DNA of 64,000 nt, taken from the NCBI RefSeq assembly GCF_025460765.1, contig NZ_JAMWEG010000020.1, forward strand, positions 56,582-120,581. The letters are read 5' to 3'. A program made the translations under genes and the position numbers. This document shows, in pieces, positions 41,765-50,488 of the stretch (positions are counted from its first letter, which is position 1; every line of letters begins with the position of its first letter). This stretch comes from Micromonospora sp. MA102. Lineage in GTDB: Bacteria > Actinomycetota > Actinomycetes > Mycobacteriales > Micromonosporaceae. The notes under the pieces were generated by a model. That model ran no database searches. It had not been told where the DNA came from and saw only the letters and a program-made list of their open reading frames with translations.

Positions 41765-43351
41765 TCAGTGGGTGAGGGCCGCGGCCTGCGCCGCCTCCTC
41801 CTGTGCCCGCCGCTCGTCGCCGCTCAACGTGTGCAGCGGCTTCTCCCTGATGAAGAGCACCACGACCATCGCGAGCAGGGCCAGCGGCGCGCCGACCAGG
41901 AACAGCTCGGCGGTGGCCGTGCCGTAGACGTCCTGCACGATCCGCAGCAGCGGCTCGGGCAGCGTGGAGAGGTCCGGCACGGCGGCGGAGGAGCCGCCGC
42001 CGGCCGCGGCCGGGCCCAGGCGCTCGGTCATCAGGGTGGTCACCCGGTTGGCCAGGACGGCGCCGAGGGCGCTGACCCCGATGGCGCCACCCATGCTGCG
42101 GAAGAAGGTCAGCACGGAGGTTGCCGCGCCCAGTTCGTTGGCGGGCACGTCGTTCTGGGCGGCGAGCACCAGGTTCTGCATCAGCATGCCGACGCCGATG
42201 CCGAGCACCGCCATGTAGATCGAGACCACGACGACGCCGGTGCCCGCGCCGATGGTGCCGAGCAGCAGCATGCCGGCCGTCATGACGGCGGCGCCGGCGA
42301 CCAGGAAGATCTTCCAGCGCCCGTACCGGGTGATGAGCTGTCCGGCGACCGTCGAGGACACCAGCAGGCCGAAGATCATCGGCAGGCTCATGAGGCCGGC
42401 CACGGTCGGCGACTTGCCCAGGGAGATCTGGAAGTACTGCGACAGGAAGACGGTGCCGCCGAACATCGCCACGCCGACCAGGACGCTGGCCACGGTGGCC
42501 AGCGAGACCGTCCGGTTGCGGAAGATGTCCAGCGGCACGATCGGCTCGGCGGCACGCGACTCGACGAACACGGCCACGGCCAGCACCGCGACGCCGCCGG
42601 CGACCATGAGGGCCGTCCAGCCCGAGGCCCAGGCGAACTTGTGCCCGGCCAGCGACGACCAGACCAGCAGCAGCGAGACGCCCGTCGTGATGAGGGCCGC
42701 GCCCAGCCAGTCGATCCGCACCTTGCGGCGGACGACCGGCAGGTGCAGCGTCCGCTGGAGCAGGAAGATCGACAGAAGGGTGAACGGAACGCCGATCAGG
42801 AAGCACCAGCGCCAGCCGAGCCAGGAGGTGTCGACCAGGACGCCGCCGATGAGCGGTCCGGCGATGGTGCCGACGCCGAAGACGGCGCCGAAGATGCCCG
42901 CGTACCGGCCGAGTTCGCGCGGCGGGATCATGGCGGCCATCACGATGGTGGCCAGCGCCGTCATGCCGCCGGCGCCGACGCCCTGCACGATCCGGCTGAG
43001 CAGCAGCACCTCGACGTTCGGGGTGAGACCGGCGATCAGCGAGCCGATCACGAAGAGGCCCAGGGACGACTGGATGAGCAGCTTCTTGCTGTAGAGATCG
43101 GCCAGCTTGCCCCAGATCGGCACGGTCGCCGTCATGGCCAGCAGTTCGGTGGTGACGATCCAGGTGTAGACGGTCTGGCTGCCGTGCAGGTCGGCGATGA
43201 TGCGCGGCAGCGCGTTCGCCACGACCGTGGACGCCAGGATCGACACGAACATGCCCACCATGAGGCCGGAAAGGGCCTGGAGTACGTCACGGCGGGACAT
43301 GCGGGCCGGGCCGACCTCGGCGGCGTCGGCGGGCGCGGTGGGTGCGGACAT
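41765..43351 (-). CDS. MFS multidrug transporter, DHA2 (14-helix) type
   Basis: A 528-aa protein with about fourteen hydrophobic segments. ATVPIWGKLADLYSKKLLIQ is the A-motif loop between helices 2 and 3, and the C-motif-like RIVQGVGAGGM and GPLIGGVLVD in helices 4-5 mark a drug:H+ antiporter of the EmrB/QacA class. GAGGA lies before the ATG at 43351. It starts 8 bp after the TetR gene's stop, so the two form an operon: the regulator probably represses both until a drug binds. Confidence 0.94.
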   Translation of the reverse strand: MSAPTAPADAAEVGPARMSRRDVLQALSGLMVGMFVSILASTVVANALPRIIADLHGSQTVYTWIVTTELLAMTATVPIWGKLADLYSKKLLIQSSLGLFVIGSLIAGLTPNVEVLLLSRIVQGVGAGGMTALATIVMAAMIPPRELGRYAGIFGAVFGVGTIAGPLIGGVLVDTSWLGWRWCFLIGVPFTLLSIFLLQRTLHLPVVRRKVRIDWLGAALITTGVSLLLVWSSLAGHKFAWASGWTALMVAGGVAVLAVAVFVESRAAEPIVPLDIFRNRTVSLATVASVLVGVAMFGGTVFLSQYFQISLGKSPTVAGLMSLPMIFGLLVSSTVAGQLITRYGRWKIFLVAGAAVMTAGMLLLGTIGAGTGVVVVSIYMAVLGIGVGMLMQNLVLAAQNDVPANELGAATSVLTFFRSMGGAIGVSALGAVLANRVTTLMTERLGPAAAGGGSSAAVPDLSTLPEPLLRIVQDVYGTATAELFLVGAPLALLAMVVVLFIREKPLHTLSGDERRAQEEAAQAAALTH

Positions 43352-43359
43352 GCGGTTCC

Positions 43360-44007
43360 TCAGCTCGGAGTGCGGTACGGGTGGGGCTCCGGCGTGCCGG
43401 GATCCGGCAGGCCGGCGGCGAGGGTGTCGAACGCCTCGTCGACCAGGTCGGCGAGGGACCGGGCGCCGGCGGTGGCGGCCCAGCGGAGCGCGGCGGTGCG
43501 GAACGCGGCGCCGGTGACGGAGGTGAGCAGGGCCGGGAACCCGTGGTCGGCGGGTACGCCCACCCGGGCGGCGACGACCTCGGTCATCGACAGCTCCGCC
43601 TCGGCGCCCGCCGCGACCAGGCGGGGGAGCAGGGCGGGGTTCCGCATGACCACGTCCATCCGGAGCAACCACAGCTCGCGGTCCTCCTGCAACTCCTCGA
43701 TCACCTCGCCGAGCGCCGTTCGGATCGCGGCGAGGGCGGGCACCTCCGGCGGCACCTCGGCGATCCGCGCCACGAACCGGGCGTTGAGCGCCGCCTGGTC
43801 GCCGACGAGCGCGTCGTCCTTGCTCGGGAAGTAGTTGAAGAAGGTCCGGGAGGAGACGTCCGCCGCCGCGCTGATCTCCTCGACGGTCACCTGGTCGAGA
43901 CCGTGCTCGGCGACCAGGCGCAGCGCCGCGGTGGCCAGCGCGGTGCGGGTCCGCCGCTTCTTGCGGTCGCGGAGGCCGCCGTCGGCGGGAGGGCTGTCCG
44001 GGGTCAC
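43360..44007 (-). CDS. TetR-family repressor of the adjacent MFS pump
   Basis: A 215-aa regulator. The N-terminal HTH (about residues 17-62) has TRTALATAALRLVAEHGLDQ and VEEISAAADVSSRTFFNYFPSKDDAL; the FFNYFPSK recognition-helix ending is characteristic. The C-terminal helical domain is variable, as expected for ligand binding. The GTG start at 44007 lies just after a TAGGGT -10-like element (44019-44014), suggesting a leaderless message. A palindrome at 44029-44043 is the likely operator. Confidence 0.93.
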   Translation of the reverse strand: MTPDSPPADGGLRDRKKRRTRTALATAALRLVAEHGLDQVTVEEISAAADVSSRTFFNYFPSKDDALVGDQAALNARFVARIAEVPPEVPALAAIRTALGEVIEELQEDRELWLLRMDVVMRNPALLPRLVAAGAEAELSMTEVVAARVGVPADHGFPALLTSVTGAAFRTAALRWAATAGARSLADLVDEAFDTLAAGLPDPGTPEPHPYRTPS

Positions 44008-44028
44008 CGCGCGACCCTACCGGCGATC

Positions 44029-44043
44029 TTGCACGCTCTGCAA
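44029..44043. promoter_or_regulatory. Candidate TetR operator
   Basis: TTGCA-CGCTC-TGCAA: perfect 5-bp arms, 22 bp upstream of the TetR start, where it would overlap the operon promoter. Confidence 0.55.
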
Positions 44044-44074
44044 ACTTTCTGAGACTGAAGTGAGCCGAACGACA

Positions 44075-44104
44075 GGCCGGCCGTGGCGACTGCCACGGCC
44101 GGCC
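44075..44104 (-). terminator. Strong hairpin terminator
   Basis: GGCCGGCCGTGGC-GACT-GCCACGGCCGGCC: perfect 13-bp stem with a tetraloop, 15 bp beyond the stop of the broken metallophosphoesterase gene. It survives although the gene it served is damaged. Confidence 0.7.
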
Positions 44105-44118
44105 CGGTCGAGCGGGTG

Positions 44119-45002
44119 TCAGTGGCAGGCACCGCTGCCGCTGTCGCGGTACGTCTGCCCGGCGACCGGCACGAACTGCCAGTCGTAACCGCCGGAGTGC
44201 AGGGTGAACTTCAGCAGGCCGTACGCCGAGGCGTTGCGCGCCTCACTGTTGGGCTGGATGGTGCCGAAGCTGTAGTGGCTGGCCTCGCCCATTCCGGCGA
44301 CGAAGCTGCGCAGACCCCGGGCGGAGTCGGCGCCACCGTTCGGGTTCATCGGCCCGAACCGCTCGTAGACGTGGTTGTGGCCCCCGTGCTGGCCGTCGGG
44401 TCCGCCCGCAGCCACTGCTCCTGCGCCGACCCGGCGGACATCGCGATGTTCGAGTTCAACGACACGATGTGCCAGTTGCCCAGGTCGTAGGAGTAGTAGC
44501 CACGACCGCTCGGGCCGGCCTGCGCGCCGAAGTAGCTGTAGTACGGCGCGGCGCCCGAGGTGTTGTAGTCGTGGTTGCCCGGCGACGGGCGGGTACGCGC
44601 CCTGTGCCGGCCCCAGGTGGGCTCGTACCAGCTGGTGAACTCCGCGGCCGTGCCGTTGTCGTAGACGTTGTCGCCGGTGGTGAAGACCGTGCCGGAGATG
44701 CCGTCCAGCAGGGCGGCGGTCGCGCTGTCGCCGGAGCCGGAGTTGGCGGTGTCGCCCACGCCGACCAGGACCGGGTCGCCGGAGGCCGGCGGCGTCGTGG
44801 TCCCGGTCGTGATCACCAGTTGCGGCGCGTCGGCGCCGCTCTCCCGCGAGTCGTAGTACGCGCCGTCGCTGCTGGTCGAGGTCGCGCCGAAGCTGTACGT
44901 GCCGTTGCCGGTGACGCGGGAGGTCACGTCGACCTCGTACCAGCCGTCGCTGCCCACCGCGCCGATCGAGCCGAGCGTGGCATCCGCGACGGCCGGCCCC
45001 AC
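44119..45002 (-). pseudogene. Broken secreted metallophosphoesterase
   Basis: Two frames together encode parts of a calcineurin-like phosphoesterase. The upstream part (45002-44346) has the end of a beta-sandwich domain (VTSRVTGNGTYSFGATSTSS), then DPVLVGVGDTANSGSGDSA, FTTGDNVYDNGT and PGNHDYN, metal-binding motifs of the family. It runs to WLRADP and then leaves frame. The downstream part (to 44119) resumes in another frame at HGGHNHVYERFGPMNP and ends with a typical QFVPVAGQTYRDSGSGACH tail. From family knowledge, about 60-70 residues between WLRAD and GHxH, including a metal His, are missing. The signal peptide and most of the N-terminal domain are also absent, cut off at about 45002. Not functional as it stands. 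Confidence 0.8.
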
Positions 45003-45440
45003 CGCAGCGCGGACGTCAACTACTGGGGCGTCACCTTCGCCGCCGACGACCGGACCTTCTACGCGACCATGTCCACCGGTGGGAAGCGGTACCTCGTCCG
45101 GGGTGACCTGGCCGCCCGTACCGTCACGACGCTCGCCGAGAACGTCGAGTGCCCGTCGCTGTCCCCGGACGGCCGGCGGATCGCGTTCAAGCGGGCGATC
45201 GACGCCGACCCGGCCCGGGGCTGGCGGCTGTCGGTGCTGGATCTGGCCACCCTGCGGGTGCGCGCCACCACCGAGCCGGCCAGTGTGGACGACCAGGCGG
45301 CGTGGCTGGACGACGCGACGCTGGCCTACACGCTGCGCGGGGACGACGGCCGCCCCGACGTGTGGGCGGTGCCCGCCGACGGGACCGGGCGGCCCCGGCT
45401 GCTGGTGCCCGGCGCCGAGTCCCCGTCACCGCTCACCTGA
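45003..45440 (+). pseudogene. 3' fragment of a TolB-like beta-propeller protein
   Basis: An open frame from about 45010 to the TGA at 45440 encodes NYWGVTFAADDRTFYATMST, LAENVECPSLSPDGRRIAFK and DDQAAWLDDATLAYTLRG, which are PD40/WD40-like TolB propeller blades. No start codon, signal peptide or first blades precede them: the frame runs straight into the metallophosphoesterase fragment on the opposite strand. It is best read as the tail of a longer gene truncated by a deletion or rearrangement at about 45.0 kb. Confidence 0.75.
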
Positions 45441-45451
45441 CCGCGCCGCCG

Positions 45452-45470
45452 GGTTCCGGCCCCCGGAATC
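45452..45470. terminator. Hairpin between convergent genes
   Basis: TTCCGG-CCC-CCGGAA, extended by one Watson-Crick and one G-U pair, between the TolB-like fragment and the dehydrogenase. Confidence 0.5.
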
Positions 45471-45492
45471 GACTCCGGCGCCGGCCGGTAGA

Positions 45493-46659
45493 TCACGGTT
45501 CGGGCGCGAAGACGGCGCGGACGCAGCCGTCGAGCCGGTTGCGGAACGTGTCGTAGCCGAGCGGCGCCCGGTCGAGCGGCATCGTGTGGGTGGCGAGGTG
45601 TTCGGTGACCAGCTCGCCACGTGCCATCCGGTCCAGCAGCATGGGGATGTACCGGTGGCCGTGCTGCCGCGCGCCGCGCAGGTTCAGGCCCTTGGCCAGC
45701 ACGGTGTCGAGCGGGAACCGGTCGACGGCGCCGGGATACGTCCCGAGCAGGAAGACGCTGCCGCCCTTGCGGCAGTGGTGGACGGCCTCGCGGGCCGCGA
45801 CGGCCCGGTCCGGCGCCGGCCGGAACCGCTGTCCGAGCCGGCCGCGCCACCCGCCACCGGGCGCCGCCGCGCCGGCCGCGTCGATGCACACGTCCGGGCC
45901 CCGCCCGCCGCTGAGCTCCCGCAGCTCCCCGCCGACGTCCTGGGTCCCGTGGTCGAGGGTTTCGACGCCGACGTGCCGCTCGGCCATCCGGAGCCGGTCG
46001 GCCAGGCGGTCGATCACGACGACCCGCTCCGCGCCCAGCAGCGCGGCGGCCCGCGCCGCCAGCTGACCGGCCGCGCCGGCGCCCCACACCGCGACCACGT
46101 CCCCGGGCCGGACGCCGGCCAGGTGGGCGGCCATCCAGCCGCTGGGGGCGGCGTCGGAGGCGAACAGCGCCCGCTCGTCGGTGACCCCGTCCGGCACGGT
46201 GAAGGCGCCCCGGTCGGCGTACGGGACCCGGACGTACTCGGCGTGGCTGCCGGCGAACCCGCCGAGGGCGGGCGAGGAGCCGTAGCAGCCGCCGGGGGAC
46301 GGGCCCCCCGCCTGCCCGCCGAGGGCCGGACCGGTGCCGCCGTTGTCGCACAGGGAGAACTGCCGCCGCCGGCACGGCCCGCACCGGCCGCAGGAGACGA
46401 CGGAGCAGACCACCACCCGGTCGCCCACCCGGTGCCGGCGCACCCGCGGCCCGACCTCGACCACCTCGCCGAGGAACTCGTGCCCCAGCACGTCGCCGCG
46501 GCGCAGCAGCGGGAGGTGACCGCCGAGCAGGTGCAGGTCGGCGCCGCAGGTGGCGCTCCTGCGGACCCGGACGATCGCGTCCTGCTCGTTGCGCAGCTCC
46601 GGGTCGGGGACCTGGGTCACGGCCAGCTGGTTGACGCCCCGCCAGACCAGTGCCTTCAC
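45493..46659 (-). CDS. Zinc-dependent medium-chain alcohol dehydrogenase
   Basis: A 388-aa MDR enzyme. Catalytic zinc ligands are visible in the CGADLHLLGG and GHEFLGEVVEVG segments; a structural-zinc loop has four Cys (CGRCGPCRRRQFSLC); the NAD(P)-binding motif is AVWGAGAAGQLAA. The order and the long insertion before the NAD domain resemble glutathione-independent formaldehyde dehydrogenase-type proteins. It oxidises an alcohol or aldehyde hydrate in the cytoplasm; the substrate is unknown. GGGGGGC precedes the GTG. Single-gene unit, divergent from the polysaccharide locus. Confidence 0.92.
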   Translation of the reverse strand: MKALVWRGVNQLAVTQVPDPELRNEQDAIVRVRRSATCGADLHLLGGHLPLLRRGDVLGHEFLGEVVEVGPRVRRHRVGDRVVVCSVVSCGRCGPCRRRQFSLCDNGGTGPALGGQAGGPSPGGCYGSSPALGGFAGSHAEYVRVPYADRGAFTVPDGVTDERALFASDAAPSGWMAAHLAGVRPGDVVAVWGAGAAGQLAARAAALLGAERVVVIDRLADRLRMAERHVGVETLDHGTQDVGGELRELSGGRGPDVCIDAAGAAAPGGGWRGRLGQRFRPAPDRAVAAREAVHHCRKGGSVFLLGTYPGAVDRFPLDTVLAKGLNLRGARQHGHRYIPMLLDRMARGELVTEHLATHTMPLDRAPLGYDTFRNRLDGCVRAVFAPEP

Positions 46660-46743
46660 GTCGCCCCCCGGGCGTCCCGGGCGCGTGGCCGGCGGGAGCG
46701 GCCGGGTCGTCGCCGTGGTCCATCCGGACCGATGCTCGCATGA

Positions 46744-47034
46744 AAACCTCGGTCGGGCGGCGGTTCGAAGCAGCTCCCGCCTCCCTGTACCGGGGCACGG
46801 CGGACGCCACGCCGGGGGCCTCCCCCGTCCGGGGTATCGGGTGGTCCGGTTCGTCGTATATGAGCGTTATGTCGGACTGGGTCATTAAGCTCCTCGGTGT
46901 CATCCAGTCCTCGACCCGGGACTCCCGGTGCCGGCCGCGCCACGCGGCGGCACCGTCGCGAGCACGCCGATCCGGCGTCGCCCGGGCACGGCTGGAACCA
47001 GGTCGCCGGCACCCACAGGGATGCGTGAGTCACG
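46744..47034. other. 291-bp intergenic region without a gene
   Basis: Divergent promoter region between the alcohol dehydrogenase and the polysaccharide locus. A TATATG (46856-46861) within GTCGTATATGAGCG is the only A/T-rich -10-like element. A small CCCC-GTCC-GGGG hairpin lies near 46827. No ORF with plausible codon use and start was found. Confidence 0.5.
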
Positions 47035-48507
47035 ATGATGGACGCGGACACCATGGTCCTGCCCCGGCTCGGGTCGGGGGAGATCCGAATCGAGGACCCG
47101 TGGGGCGAGGACCGTGCGGTCGGTTCCCGGGCCGGCGGGCACCGTCCACCGGCCGACACCTCCCGGTGGCGGTTCGCCGCCTGGCTGCTGCCCGCGCTGC
47201 TGGCCGGCGCGCTCGGCGTCCTGGGGGCCGGCGCTTCCGGCCTGCGCCTGGCCGAGCTGGCGACCTGGCGGGCCGCCACCTCTCCCTGGCCGGACGGGCT
47301 GCCCGGCGGCGACGTCACGCTCGTGCCGTACCACCTGCTGATGCGCGCCTGGGCGGCGGCCTTCGGCACCACCGACCTCGCGCTGCGCGTACCGTCCGTG
47401 CTCGCCGCGGCGGCGGCCGCCGCGCTCGTCGGTGCACTGGCCGCGCGGATGTTCGCGCCGCGCACCGGGGTCCTGGCCGGGGTGATCTTCGCGCTGCTGC
47501 CCAGCGTCACCCGGTACGCCCAGGAGGCCCAGCCGTACGCGCTGGCCCTGGTCGCCGCGGTGCTCGCCACCTGGTTCCTGCTGCCCGCCCTGGACCGCCC
47601 GAGCCTGCGCCGCCTCGCCCCGTACGCCGCCGCGGTGGCCCTGCTGGGCCTGTGCCACGCGATGGCGCTCCTGCTGCTCGTGGGCCACGGCTGGATCGTG
47701 CTCGCGTTCCGGCGCGGGACGGCCGGCCGGTGGCTGGCCGCCGCCGTCCTCGGCGCGCTCCCCGCCGCCGCGCTGCTCTGGACCGGGGTACGGTCCGGCG
47801 GGCAGGTCGCGCCGGCGGCCCGGCCCGACCTGGCGGCCCTCGCCGCGACACCCCGGGAGCTGTTCGGCGTCGCCGCGCTGGGTGCCGTGATGCTCGGCCT
47901 GGCGCTGTTCAGTCTCCCGCTGCGGCGCGCCGCGGCGGTCTGCACCGCGTGGGCGGTGCTGCCGCCGCTCGGCCTGCTGCTCCTCGCGCGGGAGACGCCG
48001 GTCTGGTCACCGGCGAACCTGCTCTTCACGCTGCCGGCCTGGGCCATCCTGGCCGCGGCCGCCCTGTCCCGGGTGCGCGCCCGCTGGTGGGTGGTGGCGC
48101 TGGCGGCGCTGGCCCTGATCGCCGCGCCGGCCCAGGCGGCCGTCCGCGCGCCCGGCGGGCACGGGCAGGCCACCCGCGACGTCGCCGAGATCGTCGGCGC
48201 CCGGCGGCTGCCCGGTGACGGCGTGGTCTACGGGGACGCGGACGCGCGAACCCTGGTGGCCCGCTACCTTCCCGCCGAGCGGCGGCCGACGGACCTGTTC
48301 ACCGCGGCGCCGCCGCACGAGTGTGCCGGTTGCCTGTGGGGCGTCCGGCGACTGTGGGTGATCCGCCCCGGCGACCGCACGGATCCCGTGCCGCCCGTCG
48401 GCGGCGCCACCGAGCGGTTGCTGCGCAGCGGATACCAGGTGGCGCAGGTCTGGCACTCGGCCGGGTTCACGCTGGCCCTCCTGGTGGACGACCGCGCCGC
48501 CCTCTGA
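47035..48507 (+). CDS. GT39-like membrane glycosyltransferase
   Basis: A 490-aa protein with about ten membrane helices. After the first helix an extracytoplasmic loop has VPYHLLMRAWAAAFGTTDLALRVPS, followed by ARMFAPRTGVLAG and SVTRYAQEAQPYALALV. The R-Y-A-Q-E-A-x-P-Y signature is typical of the dolichyl-phosphate-mannose mannosyltransferase (PMT/ArnT, GT39/GT83) group. It likely transfers a lipid-linked sugar outside the membrane. It uses ATG-ATG at 47035 without a clear Shine-Dalgarno sequence. It is followed 79 bp later by a cellulose-synthase-like GT2. Confidence 0.87.
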   Translation: MMDADTMVLPRLGSGEIRIEDPWGEDRAVGSRAGGHRPPADTSRWRFAAWLLPALLAGALGVLGAGASGLRLAELATWRAATSPWPDGLPGGDVTLVPYHLLMRAWAAAFGTTDLALRVPSVLAAAAAAALVGALAARMFAPRTGVLAGVIFALLPSVTRYAQEAQPYALALVAAVLATWFLLPALDRPSLRRLAPYAAAVALLGLCHAMALLLLVGHGWIVLAFRRGTAGRWLAAAVLGALPAAALLWTGVRSGGQVAPAARPDLAALAATPRELFGVAALGAVMLGLALFSLPLRRAAAVCTAWAVLPPLGLLLLARETPVWSPANLLFTLPAWAILAAAALSRVRARWWVVALAALALIAAPAQAAVRAPGGHGQATRDVAEIVGARRLPGDGVVYGDADARTLVARYLPAERRPTDLFTAAPPHECAGCLWGVRRLWVIRPGDRTDPVPPVGGATERLLRSGYQVAQVWHSAGFTLALLVDDRAAL

Positions 48508-48586
48508 CCGATCAACACTTTCAATCCCACTGCCCGCTCAGGAACGGCCTCTGTCGGGTTCGTGGCGAGATCACCATGGGGGAAAC

Positions 48587-50488
48587 GTGGCAATCGCCGC
48601 TGATACACGCCCGTCCCGGGCCAGAACGCCGGGCACCTCCGGCAACCGTCCACCCGTGATCGCCCCGGCCGGACCGCCGGCCCGGAAGGGACCGGACCGC
48701 CGGCTGCTGAACATCCGGGCCCGCCTGGCGTACGCCCGGTGCGGCGCCACCGCCGGGCCGCTGGTCGCGCCCCGACACGCGGGGGCGGCGGTGGAGTTCC
48801 GGCACGTCGCCTCGCCCGCGGCGCGGCTGGTGCTGACCCTGCTCGTGCTGGTCAACAGCGCGGCCGGCCTGCTGTTCGTCGGCTGGCTGCTGCTGCCCCA
48901 GCACGTGCCCGGCGCCGGCATGGTGGGGTCCGGCGGCTGGCAGACCATCGCGGCCCGGCTGGGCTTCTGCGTGGTCGTCGGCGTCGAGTTGATCCGCCTG
49001 GCGCAGAACGTGGTGGTGTGGGTGTTCGCGTTCCACGCCCGGGACCCGGTGCCGGTCGACCCTCCGGTCGGTCTCCGGGTGGCCCTGCTCACCACGATCG
49101 TGCCCAGCAAGGAGCCGCTCGACGTGGCGGAGCGGACGCTGCGGCGCCTGCGGGAAATCGTCTACTGCGGACAGGTCGACGTGTGGATCCTCGACGAGGG
49201 GGACGACCCGGCGGTCAAGGAGATGGCCGTGCGGCTCGGCGTCCACCACTTCAGCCGCAAGGGCCGGCCGGAGTACAACCAGCCCGGCGGCGAGTTCCGG
49301 GCCCGGACCAAGTCCGGCAACCACAACTCCTGGCGGGCCGAACACGAGGGCCGCTACGACGTGGTGGCCAACGTCGACCCCGACCACGTGCCGCTGCCCA
49401 ACTTCCTCGAACGCACCCTCGGCTACTTCCGTGACCCGGACGTCGCCTTCGTGGTGACCCCGCAGGTGTACGGCAACATGCACCAGAACTTCGTCGCGCA
49501 CGGCGCCTCCGTCCAGCAGTACCTCTACAACGGCCTCATCGCCCGCGGCGGCAACGGGCTGGACGCGCCGCTGCTCACCGGCACGGGCCACTTCTACCGG
49601 CCGGCGGCCTGGCGGACCATCGGCGGTTACCAGGACTCCATCATCGAGGATCACCTCACCAGCATCCGCATCCACGCCGCGACCAATCCGGAGACGGGCA
49701 ACAAGTGGAAGGGCGTCTACACGCCCGACGTGGTGGCCATCGGCGAGGGCCCGACCTCGTGGGCGGACTACTTCAACCAGCAGAAGCGCTGGGCGGCCGG
49801 CATCTGCGAGATCCTCGTCCGGCGCGAACTGCGCGCACCGCGCGAGCTGCCGTCACGGCGCCGCTGGCAGTACCGCCTGCTCCAGTTCTACTACCCGAGC
49901 GTCGCGGTCAGCCTGCTGCTCGGCAACCTCGCCACCGCGCTGTACCTGCTCACCGGGGTCGGTTCGGCGCAGCTCGACGTCACCGTGTGGTCGGTGCTCT
50001 GGGGCTCGACGTTCGGCACCTGGTTCCTGCTGTGGCTCTGGCTGCGCCGGTTCAACATCGCCCCGCACGAGCAGGAGGAGATCGGCATGGCCGGCATGGC
50101 GCTGGCGCTGTTCGCCGGGCCGGTCTACGTGGCCGCCGGGTTCACCGCGCTGCTGCGCCGCAAACTCGGGTTCGTGGTGACGGCCAAGGGGCGGCTGCGC
50201 ACCATCGAGTCGTTCCGCACGTTCCGGCTGCACCTCTGCTGGGCGGCCGTCTCGGCCGGTCTGCTCGGTGCGAGCTTCGTGCTGGGCAACAGCTCGCCCC
50301 TGCTGCGGGTGTGGCCCGTCCTGACCCTGCTGACCGGTCTCGGCCCGCCACTGATCGCGCTCGCGTCGAACCTGCGGGCCGCCGGCGAGCAGGACGACGA
50401 GGTGGTCGTGCCCGCTCCCGGCCGCGCGGAGGCCGAGGAGGTCCATCCGCCGCGGTCCCGGGTCGCGGCCGAGGGGGCCCTGCGATGA
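48587..50488 (+). CDS. Cellulose-synthase-like GT2 glycosyltransferase
   Basis: A 633-aa processive-type glycosyltransferase. Two N-terminal helices, then a cytoplasmic GT-A domain with WILDEGDD (first Asp), NVDPDHVPLPNF (DxD-like), LTGTGHFYRPAAW, IIEDHLTS (the ED catalytic base region) and QQKRWAAG (the QxxRW product-binding motif), then about four to six C-terminal helices. It polymerises a sugar nucleotide into a beta-glycan and extrudes it. The GTG start has GGGGG upstream. Its stop overlaps the first GH26 gene (ATGA), tying synthesis and hydrolysis together. Confidence 0.93.
   Translation: MAIAADTRPSRARTPGTSGNRPPVIAPAGPPARKGPDRRLLNIRARLAYARCGATAGPLVAPRHAGAAVEFRHVASPAARLVLTLLVLVNSAAGLLFVGWLLLPQHVPGAGMVGSGGWQTIAARLGFCVVVGVELIRLAQNVVVWVFAFHARDPVPVDPPVGLRVALLTTIVPSKEPLDVAERTLRRLREIVYCGQVDVWILDEGDDPAVKEMAVRLGVHHFSRKGRPEYNQPGGEFRARTKSGNHNSWRAEHEGRYDVVANVDPDHVPLPNFLERTLGYFRDPDVAFVVTPQVYGNMHQNFVAHGASVQQYLYNGLIARGGNGLDAPLLTGTGHFYRPAAWRTIGGYQDSIIEDHLTSIRIHAATNPETGNKWKGVYTPDVVAIGEGPTSWADYFNQQKRWAAGICEILVRRELRAPRELPSRRRWQYRLLQFYYPSVAVSLLLGNLATALYLLTGVGSAQLDVTVWSVLWGSTFGTWFLLWLWLRRFNIAPHEQEEIGMAGMALALFAGPVYVAAGFTALLRRKLGFVVTAKGRLRTIESFRTFRLHLCWAAVSAGLLGASFVLGNSSPLLRVWPVLTLLTGLGPPLIALASNLRAAGEQDDEVVVPAPGRAEAEEVHPPRSRVAAEGALR

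Noticed and set aside
44469..45440. TolB-like fragment as an intact gene starting at 44469
   Set aside because: The first ~180 codons are antisense to the metallophosphoesterase and show shadow composition; propeller sequence begins only at about 45010.
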